The notes under the pieces were generated by a model. That model ran no database searches. It saw only the letters and a list, made by a program, of their open reading frames with translations, and was not told the DNA's origin. Made by a program: the position numbers and the translations under genes. Below are positions 26,786-35,827 of a stretch of DNA of 64,000 nucleotides, in pieces (within the stretch, counting starts at the first letter, position 1; every line of letters starts with the position of its first letter). This DNA comes from Planctomycetota bacterium (GTDB lineage Bacteria > Planctomycetota > Planctomycetia > Pirellulales > Pirellulaceae), in NCBI GenBank assembly GCA_963204915.1, contig CAUJHS010000016.1, positions 89,544 to 153,543 of the forward strand, written 5' to 3'.

Positions 26786-27059
26786 CGTTTCCTCCAGGGG
26801 GACGGTATCCGTCGCTGCGCCCATTGCCTGGGGTGAAGCAGCATTTGCCGTGCCGTTTTATGCGGCGTCGCTCGGAAATGCGGGAAGTGGTAAGCGCGAA
26901 GACCGAACTGCGTGTAACTCGAAGCGGATCGGACGGATAATCCCGCGAGGTCGATTTTCTCAGGGAAAAGCGTTGGCAGGGCCAAAGTTGACGCGCCCTG
27001 AAGATACGCCGGCCCGATGATCGAAAGGCGGATGCAAAGGTAAACCGTTGCCCGGTGCG

Positions 27060-28016
27060 TCAGCCGTCCGAGGGTTCCGCGATGTGGGGCGTAGCCGCAG
27101 GAGCCGGCGCTGCGGCGCGTTTGCGGCCAAAAAGCTTACCAAACCAGGCGCGCAACCCCCGGGGTTTTTCCAACTCGGCGATGCGCAGCTCCAAAAGCGT
27201 GTTGCGCCCATTGAGTTCCTGGACCAAATTGCGAAGATCCTGCACTTGGGTTTGGAGCGATCCCTCCAAGGCAGTGCGCAATTGCGCAAGAGAGGACTCG
27301 CGGTTATGCTGCTCCTGCAACAGTTTTGACTCGAATGCCGATGTGCTCGCAGCGAGCGAATCGAGACTTTCGCGGACCTGCAAATAGGTGCTCTTCGATT
27401 TCTGCTTTAACTCTTCGACATGTTCCGCCACAAGCTCGCGGGCGCGTATTTCGGCGCGACGTTCCGTTTCGGCGAGATCATGGGTGAGTTTTTCGGTGGC
27501 GGCCTTGGACTCCTGTTCAACGACGTGGACCGCTTCTTGGGTGATGACGCGGGCTTTTTCCTCAACACGTTGTTCGGTTTGCACAATCTCCTGCGCTAAT
27601 CGTTCCGCGGCTTGACGGGCCTCTTCCTCGAGCCGACGTGCTGCTTCCTCGGCTTGCCGCTGAGATTCAACCAGCTCTTGGGAGAGTCGTTCCGCCGCTT
27701 CTCGGGCTTGTTTTTCGACGGTTTGAACCTCCTGCCGGGCGATTTCTTCCGCCTTACGTTCGGCAGTGCGTGTCGCGGCTTCCTGAAAGGCAGGCATGCG
27801 GCACTGGACCGACTGGTCAACCTTTTCTTCGACGAAGTCGTGCATCTCCTCTTCGATTTTCGAAACGCCGCCACGGAGGGTGCGCCGCACCAATTCGGAG
27901 AGCAAAACGCCGATTCCCGACGATGCTTCGCCGAGCGCCGGATCAAGCCGTTCGACTAGCGAATCGCGCGGGATATTCGCAGGTCGTCGATCCAGTTCGC
28001 GGAATTCTTCGTTCAC
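27060..28016 (-). CDS. Coiled-coil protein of unknown function
   Basis: A 318-residue protein that is almost one continuous coiled coil. After a short N-terminal segment (about 1-55, with SLVERLDPALGEASSG) come long runs of E, A, R, Q and K with repeated blocks such as EEAARRLEEEARQAAERLAQ, then a second helical region (about 220-275) and a basic, proline/alanine-rich tail (AWFGKLFGRKRAAAP). The start is a GTG at 28016, with AAGGG upstream and no better in-frame ATG. No enzymatic domain is visible. Structural or scaffold function is a guess from the architecture. Confidence 0.75.
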   Translation of the reverse strand: MNEEFRELDRRPANIPRDSLVERLDPALGEASSGIGVLLSELVRRTLRGGVSKIEEEMHDFVEEKVDQSVQCRMPAFQEAATRTAERKAEEIARQEVQTVEKQAREAAERLSQELVESQRQAEEAARRLEEEARQAAERLAQEIVQTEQRVEEKARVITQEAVHVVEQESKAATEKLTHDLAETERRAEIRARELVAEHVEELKQKSKSTYLQVRESLDSLAASTSAFESKLLQEQHNRESSLAQLRTALEGSLQTQVQDLRNLVQELNGRNTLLELRIAELEKPRGLRAWFGKLFGRKRAAAPAPAATPHIAEPSDG

Positions 28017-28049
28017 AATGCAGGCCCTTGTGTTTTACGCCTCAACGTG

Positions 28050-28070
28050 AAAACACCCCCTTGGGTGGGG
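28050..28070 (-). terminator. Weak intrinsic terminator after truD
   Basis: On the minus strand CACCC-AAGG-GGGTG (28067-28054) is followed by TTTT (28053-28050). The stem is only 5 bp. It lies about 200 bases after the truD stop and before the coiled-coil gene. Confidence 0.35.
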
Positions 28071-28263
28071 CGATTCTTCCTCATTGTAAATCAAAAGTTT
28101 TGCGGCGAAACATCCAAATGGCGCATGGCGGTAAATTTGTCCCCTCCGTGGAGCTTCACCACATGCGGCTGGGAACGCCCCCTGGGGCGACAAACCGACG
28201 CCACATGAACAACCGGTGTTTCCCGCTCATCGGCACGCAAACGCCATACGCACGGCCGTCGGT

Positions 28264-29427
28264 TTAGGGGACACTGGCAGCCAACCGCTTCAGCGCTATC
28301 GTGGCGTAGGCGCCGCGAGGAAGATCAAAGGCAAGCTGTAACTTCATCCGGCCGGGATAGACCTCATCGGCGTCGGTCTGGCTTCCATGGAATTCGACCG
28401 ATTCGATCAGCCGTCGCCCGCCCCGGCTGAAAAAGCAGTCGCGCGGATACTTAACTCGCATTTGCTCTAGCTTGAGTCCAAAACGGCCAAGCACCGCGTC
28501 ATACAAAGGTCTTTGGGATTCTTCGGGCGTCGCCCGTGAGGAAGGGTAAGGCAGCGTGACCGCGCGGAGGGCCGAGAGTTGCTGTTCGGCCAGACCGTGA
28601 TGATACGGCGCCGGTCCAAAGCGTAGCGGAAGCATCCAGAATTGGCCTTCCTGCAGGTTTTCACGCAGGTACGCGGCGGCCACTTCATTCCATAAATAGC
28701 TTTGAAAAGCGGAGAGGTACAAGCGACGCATGTCGACACGAAGCCGGCCGAAGGCGCCGCGAAAATCCGCCGGATGATCGACGAGGAATGTCACGAGGCT
28801 GCGTCGATGCGAACGCCCCAGCGCCGCTTTGGCTTCGGTCCAGCGCCCCCAGTTTTTTTCCAAAGTTCGTTTCTCTTTCGCTTCGGCGGGGGTGTCGTGT
28901 TCGTTCGGATCAACTAACGCCAGCCAAAGCGCGCGTTCAAAGTCGCCCAGCACCCACGGCCGCGCGATGAAGTCGCCCGAGGCACCGACGGAGCCAAAGC
29001 GTTGCTCGTCAAAGTAGTTTGGAATGCCGTCGTGGGCCAACTGCGTGATGGCGGTATCGAGATGCGCCACATCGGAATCGTCCAGGTTGCGCACCACGAT
29101 CTGAAACCGGTTTCCGCGAATATCGCCGGAGGAGAAGGCGAATTTCGTTTGCCCTAGGTATTCCAAATGGAACCGCGCCGCCTTGAAGTCGCGCTGCGGG
29201 CCCCGGTGAATGGTGAGGTACTGCCGCGTAATGGCGTGGAAGTCCTTCATGCCGCCATAGGAAACCCGGCGGCGAGCAACGTTCCAAGTACGCAGCACCG
29301 CGTCGACGGCCTCCGGCGTGCCAATCCACCGTTTGGTCAAACGGTAGAGCGCGAAGTCTCCGGTGCTGGGCCGCACGTCGGAAAGTTCTTCAACTTGAAA
29401 GTCTTCCGGCAGACGCTTAATCTCCAA
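28264..29427 (-). CDS. truD: tRNA pseudouridine(13) synthase TruD
   Basis: A 387-residue enzyme forming pseudouridine at position 13 of tRNA-Glu and other RNAs. Family signatures are present: IKRLPEDFQVEE near the N-terminus, GGMKDFHAITRQ with the catalytic aspartate, and NYFDEQRFGS. A TRUD insertion domain spans about residues 150-320, with SAFQSYLWNEVAA marking the return to the catalytic fold. The start is a TTG at 29427, preceded by a purine-rich GAGGA, since the family begins with this IKR-PEDF segment and no ATG is closer. It is divergent from pdxJ. Confidence 0.93.
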   Translation of the reverse strand: MEIKRLPEDFQVEELSDVRPSTGDFALYRLTKRWIGTPEAVDAVLRTWNVARRRVSYGGMKDFHAITRQYLTIHRGPQRDFKAARFHLEYLGQTKFAFSSGDIRGNRFQIVVRNLDDSDVAHLDTAITQLAHDGIPNYFDEQRFGSVGASGDFIARPWVLGDFERALWLALVDPNEHDTPAEAKEKRTLEKNWGRWTEAKAALGRSHRRSLVTFLVDHPADFRGAFGRLRVDMRRLYLSAFQSYLWNEVAAAYLRENLQEGQFWMLPLRFGPAPYHHGLAEQQLSALRAVTLPYPSSRATPEESQRPLYDAVLGRFGLKLEQMRVKYPRDCFFSRGGRRLIESVEFHGSQTDADEVYPGRMKLQLAFDLPRGAYATIALKRLAASVP

Positions 29428-29562
29428 GGTTTTTTCCTCTTTCCTGTTGTGGCGGGCGGAGCGCGGCGGGTGCGTTTTGCTTACGATGTTGCGCCGCGCG
29501 ATTGACGATCACCTGGCCACGCACAATACTACGGTCGTTTCTCACAACCAAGAAGGAGCAGC

Positions 29563-30288
29563 ATGGTCGAACTCGGTGTTAACATCGACCACGTCGCCAC
29601 GGTGCGACAAGCGCGAAAGACCTATGAACCGGACCCCGTGTGGGCGGCCGCCGCCTCGGAATTGGGCGGCGCCGACGCAATTACCGTGCACCTGCGCGAA
29701 GATCGTCGGCATATTCAGGATCGGGACGTCCGCGTGTTGCGCGAAACCGTTTCGGTCAAGTTGAACTTGGAAATGGCGTGCGCTCAGGAGATTGTCGAGA
29801 TCGCATGTCAAGTCAAACCACACCAGGCGACGCTGGTTCCCGAACGTCGCGAAGAAGTGACCACCGAAGGAGGGTTGGACGTTACCCGCCACCGTGACTC
29901 CGTCGCTCGGGCGGTGCAACGTCTTCAAGACGCGGGAATTTTTGTGAGTTTGTTTCTTGACCCAGACCCGGCCCAGATTGACCTTGCGGCGCAGTTGGGG
30001 GTCGAAGCGGTCGAACTGCATACCGGGCAATATGCGCTGGCGGCCGAACGCGATCGGTTGACGCAATTGGCCGCCTTGGCGGAAGGAGGACGCCAAATTC
30101 GAGAACTGGGCATGCGCCTTCACGCGGGACATGGCTTGAATTATCACAATGTGCAACCCATCGCCGCGATTGAAGGCATGCGCGAACTGAATATCGGCCA
30201 CGCCATTATCGCGCGTGCGTTGTTTGCGGGAATGGAACAAGCCGTGCGCGAGATGAAACGCGTCATCGATCAGGCCACGCGGCGTTAG
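29563..30288 (+). CDS. pdxJ: Pyridoxine 5'-phosphate synthase PdxJ
   Basis: A 241-residue TIM-barrel enzyme that condenses 3-amino-2-oxopropyl phosphate with deoxyxylulose 5-phosphate to give pyridoxine 5'-phosphate, the last step of the DXP-dependent vitamin B6 pathway. All conserved blocks are visible: [56 protein letters not shown], and [11 protein letters not shown]. Length and start (ATG with AAGGAG nearby) are as expected. No pdxA lies in the window. Its presence implies de novo B6 synthesis by this route. Confidence 0.97.
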   Translation: MVELGVNIDHVATVRQARKTYEPDPVWAAAASELGGADAITVHLREDRRHIQDRDVRVLRETVSVKLNLEMACAQEIVEIACQVKPHQATLVPERREEVTTEGGLDVTRHRDSVARAVQRLQDAGIFVSLFLDPDPAQIDLAAQLGVEAVELHTGQYALAAERDRLTQLAALAEGGRQIRELGMRLHAGHGLNYHNVQPIAAIEGMRELNIGHAIIARALFAGMEQAVREMKRVIDQATRR

Positions 30289-30306
30289 TGATTCGCCGGC
30301 CAATGG

Positions 30307-30537
30307 TTAATCGAATTGGCAGCGGCCCATGCCGCATTGCGGCAAGCCACAACCACCGGAAGGAGCTGGTGCGCACATGGGCAACGCCGTTTTGGCCGCA
30401 TTGTGCGCCGCGGGAACACTAAAATGTTTGTGAACTTGTGTCGTGTGGCAGGTGGGGCACTCCGGCGTTTCTTGCCCGCGAATGAGCAACTCGAACTCGG
30501 CGCCGCACGCTTGGCAAACATACTCGTACAGGGGCAT
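30307..30537 (-). CDS. FmdB-type zinc-ribbon protein
   Basis: A 76-residue protein with the FmdB/CxxC regulatory-protein zinc ribbon: MPLYEYVCQACGAEFE, then CPTCHTTQVHKHFS, so the zinc is held by CQAC and CPTC. A cysteine-, proline- and glycine-rich tail follows, with a further CGLPQCG that could bind metal. Proteins of this kind are common and small; regulation of formamidase genes is documented only for one methylotroph, so no function should be copied. The ATG at 30537 has GAGGAG upstream. It is convergent with pdxJ and divergent from the epimerase gene. Confidence 0.9.
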   Translation of the reverse strand: MPLYEYVCQACGAEFELLIRGQETPECPTCHTTQVHKHFSVPAAHNAAKTALPMCAPAPSGGCGLPQCGMGRCQFD

Positions 30538-30614
30538 CGACGAAACTCCTCGGTTGATTGGCGTACCCGCTCGGGCGGCGGGGCGTCTTCACTATTTTAA
30601 ACGTTGTCCCCCCG

Positions 30615-31295
30615 ATGCATCCAGCGACCTTAACTCGCGAACAAGTGCGTCATGTCGACCGGCTTGCCGTCGAGGAATTCGGCATGTCGAGCCTTGTGCT
30701 CATGGAAAACGCCGGGCGAGGCTGCGTCGATGTGATGCAAGCGGTTGGAATCGCGGGCCCAGTCGTGGTTTGTTGCGGTCGCGGTAACAATGGGGGGGAC
30801 GGATTCGTCATCGCCCGACACCTGGACCTGCGCGGATTCCCGGTGCGTGTCTTGCTCTGCGGCGATTGGCGCAAATTGACCGGCGATGCGGCAGCCAATT
30901 TTTATATTTTGCAGCAGTCCGCCATTCCCATCGAAATGATCGAAGGGCGGTTTTCTCCCGAAACGCTGCAGCGTGTTCTTACGGGCGCCGATTGGGTCGT
31001 CGACGCGCTGCTGGGAACCGGATCTCAGGGGGAGCCTAGACCACCTATGAATCAAGTGATTCAGACGCTGAATGCCTGCGAATCCAAAAGGATGGCCGTC
31101 GACCTACCCAGCGGCCTGGATTGCGACACAGGCGCGCTGGCAAGTTCGGTTTTTCGCGCCGATCACACGTGTACGTTCGTCGCTCCCAAACCAGGTTTCT
31201 ACGGGCCAGCGGCGCAACAAATCGTGGGCGTGGTGCACGTGTTAGACATTGGCGCTCCGCGGAAACTCATCGAACGGTGTTTGTCGCAGCGCTAA
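30615..31295 (+). CDS. nnrE: NAD(P)H-hydrate epimerase (YjeF N-terminal domain only)
   Basis: A 226-residue enzyme that interconverts the R and S forms of damaged, hydrated NAD(P)H so that the dehydratase can repair it. The YjeF_N signature GRGNNGGDGFVIARHL is near residue 60, followed by VVDALLGTGSQGEPRPP and AVDLPSGLDCDTG, which carry the catalytic aspartate. The usual C-terminal kinase-like dehydratase domain (NnrD) is absent, so that step must be encoded elsewhere. The start at 30615 (MHPATLTREQV) is chosen over the open frame from 30558. A strong terminator overlaps its 3' end. Confidence 0.93.
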   Translation: MHPATLTREQVRHVDRLAVEEFGMSSLVLMENAGRGCVDVMQAVGIAGPVVVCCGRGNNGGDGFVIARHLDLRGFPVRVLLCGDWRKLTGDAAANFYILQQSAIPIEMIEGRFSPETLQRVLTGADWVVDALLGTGSQGEPRPPMNQVIQTLNACESKRMAVDLPSGLDCDTGALASSVFRADHTCTFVAPKPGFYGPAAQQIVGVVHVLDIGAPRKLIERCLSQR

Positions 31296-31316
31296 GCATT
31301 GCGACAAACATTTTCG
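31278..31316 (+). terminator. Intrinsic terminator overlapping the nnrE stop codon
   Basis: Perfect 11-bp stem TGTTTGTCGCA (31278-31288) with TGCGACAAACA (31300-31310), followed by TTTT (31311-31314). The left arm is within the last codons of the epimerase gene and the stop codon (31293-31295) is in the loop. Confidence 0.8.
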
Positions 31317-31380
31317 ACTGCTAGATCTTTCCGCGGTCAAGCCATCGGGAACGACATGCCCGACACGCCATCTCGCTGGC

Positions 31381-33045
31381 TTATCGGCCAAAGCCAATGA
31401 AGAAGCTGAACATTCGCTCGTCATCCGTCGCGGCTTGGGCCACGGGGAAGGCGAAATCGAGGGCGATCGGCGCCGGTCCCATCGCTGGCACATTGATGCG
31501 TAACCCGAAGCCGGGCGCCACGCGGTAGTTTTCCGCATTGATCTCGATGTCTTGTTCCACGGTTCCGAAGTCCGTGAATACGACGCCTTTGAGCATGTCA
31601 TCGGCCGTGAGTGGGAACAAATACTCAACCGTGCCAAGCATTTGGAAATTACCGCCCACGGTCACGCCGTTCACAACGGGCGAAGCGCCGCGGAAGTCGA
31701 AGCCGCGAAGCGTGCTGTTCCCGCCTGCGAAGAAATGCTCATACAAGGGCGTGTCGTTCCCTGAAAATCCAAACCGGAAGGCGTAGGAAAGCGTATGGCG
31801 CCCGGAACCATCCGGACGTTCGCGAAGCAAGAAGTATTGGCGGTAATCAATTTCCGCGCGGGGATAGCTAAAATCGCCAAAACCTTGTTCAAAACCAAGT
31901 TCGAGGAAGTGTCCTTCGGTGGGAGCAAAGGGAATATCACGCGTGTCGTGGGTGAGCGACAACCGGCCGGTGAAGAGGTCGCTATGACCCATGACGCGCT
32001 CTAGCTCCGCTATGCCTGCGATGCGCGGGTCTTGAATTTCAACCGACTCGGCTCGAACCGAGGTGGATAAGGACAAGTCGTGCGTGATGCGGTAGCCCAG
32101 CCCCAACCGGCCGCCCAGGCGCGACTCGGTCCAATCGTAATAGCGCCGGTCAAAGTAATAGGCGCTACTGCTGAAGCTAATCGGCGTGTCGAACAAATAC
32201 GGCTCGGTAAACGTCAACAAGTAGCGCTGCAATTGGCTGCCGGGCATCGCCTCAAAGCGAAACCCTTGGCCGGCGCCTCGCCATGCGGTTCCATTGACGA
32301 TGTCGGAGAAACTGGTGGGCGGACGGGTAATGTCAAAGTTTCTTTCATCCACCACAATCTGGCCTGTAACGCCCGCATCCGAGTTGACGCCCACGCCGAA
32401 CATGAAGCGTCCTGTGCGCGTTTCGTCCACCATCACGTCGATATCCGCCGTCGCCTCGGGCGGCGCCAGGATGCTGTTCTGGGGAATCGCAGAAGGGGGC
32501 ATATACGGTAAATCGCCCGGTGCGAGCACCATGCCGTTTTGCGGCGGCGGCATGGGCGAAATGATGGTCGCGGGCGGTAAGGTCTCGACAACCGCGGGAG
32601 GGCCGACATACGGTGCGGGACCACCATACCCGGCTTGCGGCGGCGTCCCGTAAACCGCTCCGTTGTAGTACTGCGGCGAAGGAAGCGGCGCTATGCCCTG
32701 CGCCTGGGCGACCAAGGGCGACGCGGTGGTCGTGGCGCCGACTCCCGAAGCTGGCATGGGGTAGCGCAAATGGTTCGATGAACCGGGGGCGAGCGTGTTC
32801 CCGACGGCGGCGTTTGGCGCCGCGCCGGGGACGTAACCCGTTCCGGAGGGATACCCGGCCTGTCCGCGAATGACGCGATCGCGGCTGGCGGCCGGCAGCG
32901 GCGCGGCATGGGCCGAACCGGTGATCGGCGCCGTCGCAGATTCATTCGTGGACCAAGCGGGGGGCGGCATGGCCGCGCAACCGGCGCTCGTCGCCCCAAG
33001 GACGAGTCCGGCCAGATATCGAATATGCCAGCGGCTTGTCTTCAC
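31381..33045 (-). CDS. Lipoprotein-like Omp85 (BamA-type) beta-barrel without POTRA domains
   Basis: A 554-residue protein. The N-terminus (LAGLVLGATSAGC) looks like a lipoprotein signal with Cys near residue 23. It is followed by about 180 residues of low-complexity Pro/Ala/Gly/Tyr-rich linker. From about residue 205 on comes an Omp85 barrel: FMFGVGVNSDAGVTGQIVVDE, RYLLTFTEPYLFDTP, and the lid-loop motif STLRGFDFRGASP, which matches the RGF motif of BamA/TamA. It ends FFIGFGR. No POTRA domain is present; five are found in the neighbouring upstream gene, 146 bases away on the same strand. The start is a GTG with AGGGA upstream. Insertion of outer-membrane proteins is the likely function, as a pair with the POTRA protein. 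Confidence 0.85.
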   Translation of the reverse strand: MKTSRWHIRYLAGLVLGATSAGCAAMPPPAWSTNESATAPITGSAHAAPLPAASRDRVIRGQAGYPSGTGYVPGAAPNAAVGNTLAPGSSNHLRYPMPASGVGATTTASPLVAQAQGIAPLPSPQYYNGAVYGTPPQAGYGGPAPYVGPPAVVETLPPATIISPMPPPQNGMVLAPGDLPYMPPSAIPQNSILAPPEATADIDVMVDETRTGRFMFGVGVNSDAGVTGQIVVDERNFDITRPPTSFSDIVNGTAWRGAGQGFRFEAMPGSQLQRYLLTFTEPYLFDTPISFSSSAYYFDRRYYDWTESRLGGRLGLGYRITHDLSLSTSVRAESVEIQDPRIAGIAELERVMGHSDLFTGRLSLTHDTRDIPFAPTEGHFLELGFEQGFGDFSYPRAEIDYRQYFLLRERPDGSGRHTLSYAFRFGFSGNDTPLYEHFFAGGNSTLRGFDFRGASPVVNGVTVGGNFQMLGTVEYLFPLTADDMLKGVVFTDFGTVEQDIEINAENYRVAPGFGLRINVPAMGPAPIALDFAFPVAQAATDDERMFSFFIGFGR

Positions 33046-33191
33046 GATGCTTTCCCTAGCCTGTTGCGACGGCCTGACGACGCCGAACGTGAAACGGACA
33101 TCCGTGCCCGTTACCTCTGGACGAAACGACCCCGTGTTGTCGTTCCGTCTTGCCCCTCAATGGTACGTACTTCACCAGTTCGCAAGTTGTC

Positions 33192-34697
33192 TTACCGCAC
33201 CTCCCCCGATGGTTCAGCATAGACGTCCAAAACCATGTAACGAACTCCGTCCGGGCTTTGTCCGCGGTATGCGGCGCCCGCCGAGTTCGCGGCGATCACA
33301 TCATTCAGTTCCGGCGGCCGAACGACGATTTTCGGCGCGACTCCCTGCGCGGGATCGTTCTCGAACAATTGCGAGGCCTTTAATCGCCGTTCGCTGTTGC
33401 GGAGTTCACGAATGTCGATGATGTCACCCGGCCGTAGCGAGAGCCGGTTCAACACCACGTTCCGCTGCGTGTGGGGATGATCTCCGCCAATGTGCACATT
33501 GATCTTGCCCACGCGGTACACGTCGCCTTCTTTGATGCTATACACCAGATCGACGTAGCCCGGCTCTTCGAAGAATACGGTTTCCGCCTTGATGTCGGCG
33601 AAAATGTGGCCCCGGCTGCCATACAGATCTTTGATAATATTTTCATCCCGCAGCAAGTCGTCCTGGTTGAAATATTCGCCGGCGTTCAACTCCATGAGCG
33701 ATTGCAGGTCGGCGGTATCGTATTTTTCGTGTCCTACAAACGAGACTTCGCGAACTTTGTACCGAGGGCCTTCGTCGATCACGAAGGTCACATTCAGCCA
33801 TTTGCCCGAATCGCCCGTTTCGTAATACCGGCTCACGCGAGCGCGAAAGAAGCCCAAGTTGCGGTAGTAGGCGGTGAGCCGATCGACGTCTTCGTCCACT
33901 TTGCGTTTGTCGAACTTACCGCCGATGTAATACAGGACGCCGGGCTTCGATTGAACCACGGTTTTAAGGCGTCCATCGGTAGCGATGGTGTTTCCCTCGA
34001 ATTTTGTGGAAAAGACCCGTTCCACGTCGCCTTCGCTGATCAGAAACACGACGCCGCGGTCCTGCGGCTTGTCGCCTTCGAGCACCACGACCTCGGCTTT
34101 GCCGAACCCTTTTTCTTGGTACAAGTTTTCAATGCGCCGACGGGCCTCCTCAACGGCGTATACGTTGAGCGACTCGCCTTTTTTCAGCCCCACTTCTTTG
34201 TTGAGGGCGTAGTCGCTAATGCCGGAAGCGAAAATGTTCCAGCGGCTGCCTTTGTTGCCTACGTAACGGATGTATTCAATCTTCGGCGGTTCGAGCAACT
34301 CGAAGATCACCACCATGCCCTCGGGAGCCTCGTGCGTGTAAGTCTTGACGTCGGCAAAGCGGCCTCGGTCGAGCAGGGTGTGCACATCGGCTTGCAATAC
34401 TTCAGGATCGAACATTCGACCGCGGCGAGTTCGGAGCAGTCCTTCGATCTCGGACCGCGGAGTGACCCGATTCCCGCGAATCTGAACATCGATCACCTCT
34501 TTGGCGGGCCCCGTTGGCATCACTTGAATGTCGCGATAGCTGGGCGACTTATCCTTATTGATGAAGCCGCCTCCGCCGTTGCCAAACCCGCCGCCAAATT
34601 GCGCTGATCCGATCGCTGGCCATGCTCCCATGACGGCAATCACGGCTGCGGCAAGTAGCCAGCGCCCTCGGTCTGTACGTCGCCGAAGCTGATTCAT
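33192..34697 (-). CDS. POTRA-only BamA-like protein (five POTRA repeats, no barrel)
   Basis: A 501-residue exported protein: signal peptide (about residues 12-34, WLLAAAVIAVMGAWPAIGSAQ), a glycine-rich linker, then five POTRA units, recognised by their start and end strands. They begin at VIDVQIRGNRV, IEYIRYVGNKG, VERVFSTKFEGNT, YKVREVSFVGHEKY and YRVGKINVHIGGD, and end with FELLEPP, VFLISEG, VTFVIDEG, VYSIKEG and IVVRPPE. Five is the number in full-length BamA, yet the protein ends soon after, without a barrel. The barrel is the next gene. A periplasmic chaperone-docking role, together with that barrel, is inferred. CoaD is upstream on the same strand. Confidence 0.88.
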   Translation of the reverse strand: MNQLRRRTDRGRWLLAAAVIAVMGAWPAIGSAQFGGGFGNGGGGFINKDKSPSYRDIQVMPTGPAKEVIDVQIRGNRVTPRSEIEGLLRTRRGRMFDPEVLQADVHTLLDRGRFADVKTYTHEAPEGMVVIFELLEPPKIEYIRYVGNKGSRWNIFASGISDYALNKEVGLKKGESLNVYAVEEARRRIENLYQEKGFGKAEVVVLEGDKPQDRGVVFLISEGDVERVFSTKFEGNTIATDGRLKTVVQSKPGVLYYIGGKFDKRKVDEDVDRLTAYYRNLGFFRARVSRYYETGDSGKWLNVTFVIDEGPRYKVREVSFVGHEKYDTADLQSLMELNAGEYFNQDDLLRDENIIKDLYGSRGHIFADIKAETVFFEEPGYVDLVYSIKEGDVYRVGKINVHIGGDHPHTQRNVVLNRLSLRPGDIIDIRELRNSERRLKASQLFENDPAQGVAPKIVVRPPELNDVIAANSAGAAYRGQSPDGVRYMVLDVYAEPSGEVR

Positions 34698-34892
34698 GGA
34701 CTTGCCCTAGTTCGACCTCGAAAGGCCGAGGAGAGTAATAATCGACATGCCGACCCCGCCCCTTAGGCGCTGCTGCTCGCGCAGAAACCGCCTACGGGCC
34801 GCGTAGAAATACCGGAAGTCGCTTCCGGCGGCAAGTTCACTTATGGCAAGTATTGGAAGTCGTCGCGCGCGTCTCGCCGCAAGAGGGGCGCA

Positions 34893-35390
34893 TTATCGCA
34901 ATTTGGCCCGCAATGCCGTAACAACCTCTGGCGGCACAAATCGTAGAAGTTTCTCATCGTCGGCTAGCGGCGCTATTTGCTTGATTAGCGAACTCGACAC
35001 GTGGGAAAACTCTTCGTCGGCCATGAGAAACACGGTTTCAATCTCGGAATCGAGTTGCCGATTTGCCATCATCATGGTGAATTCGCCCGCGATATCCGTG
35101 AGCGGCCGTACCCCGCGCACCATCACCTTGGCGCCCAATTTCCGGACGAACGTCACGGCAAGCCCGCTGAACGTGGTAACTTCGACGTTGGGAAATCGTC
35201 GTGTCACACGCCGCAGCAGCTCCTCCCGCTCATCGGGGGAAAATAGCGGCGTCTTCTCGACATTAATGCCAATGCCAATCACCACACGGTCATACAAACT
35301 CGCAGCTCGTTCAATAATGTGTAAATGCCCCAAGGTGACGGGGTCGAACGAGCCTGTATAGGCGACAACATGCGGATCCAGAGGCGCCAT
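34893..35390 (-). CDS. coaD: Phosphopantetheine adenylyltransferase CoaD
   Basis: A 165-residue enzyme that adenylates 4'-phosphopantetheine, the penultimate step of coenzyme A synthesis. Signatures: YTGSFDPVTLGHLHI with the T/HxGH nucleotidyltransferase motif, MVRGVRPLTDIAGEF, and the C-terminal SSSLIKQIA segment. The ATG at 35390 is used rather than a TTG at 35405, because CoaD proteins start close to this point. The size is typical. It is the first gene of a minus-strand group with the POTRA and barrel genes. Confidence 0.96.
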   Translation of the reverse strand: MAPLDPHVVAYTGSFDPVTLGHLHIIERAASLYDRVVIGIGINVEKTPLFSPDEREELLRRVTRRFPNVEVTTFSGLAVTFVRKLGAKVMVRGVRPLTDIAGEFTMMMANRQLDSEIETVFLMADEEFSHVSSSLIKQIAPLADDEKLLRFVPPEVVTALRAKLR

Positions 35391-35827
35391 AGATTTTTTG
35401 GCCAAAAGGCGGGGTGTGCCGTAGCGACAACGACTGGTGAATCAGTCTAGCGGCCCATAAGGACGAAACTCAAGGCATTTCTTCAAGTTTGGAGTTTCCC
35501 TGGGGTTTCGTCGCAGGGGGATCTGGGGTGCGGGGCCGTAAATCCGTTCGGTCCTTTCTCTCGATCCGGAAAATTGGGAAGTATTTTCTGTTCACGGCGA
35601 CTTTTGGGCGAATCGCTCGGGCATTAATCGCGCTAAGCGATTTTGTTCTTTCCTAGCGGCTATTTTCGCTAAACCTCCAGTTTGCCCAAGTTTCCAGTTG
35701 TGGAGGCAACAAAACGGCGTTGACGGACTCAATCGGCCGATAAGAAAAACAGGGCGTGAAACATCGGCATTGATCATTCGCTTACGCATACAGCATCGAA
35801 ATCATGGGGCTCAACCTATAATTAAGC
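35391..35827. promoter_or_regulatory. Divergent intergenic region with -10 box abutting the acylase start
   Basis: No gene is supported in these 437 bases. At the right end a perfect TATAAT (35817-35822, plus strand) ends 5 bases before the ATG at 35828, so a start from it would yield a leaderless mRNA; the -35 region is not consensus. The middle is AT-richer than the surroundings. On the minus strand it should hold the coaD promoter, which I could not place. Confidence 0.5.

Noticed and set aside
33471..34607. A 378-residue open frame on the plus strand opposite the POTRA gene
   Set aside because: It is the mirror of a high-scoring coding frame on the minus strand, has no ribosome site or domain, and its composition is what a shadow frame of that gene would give.
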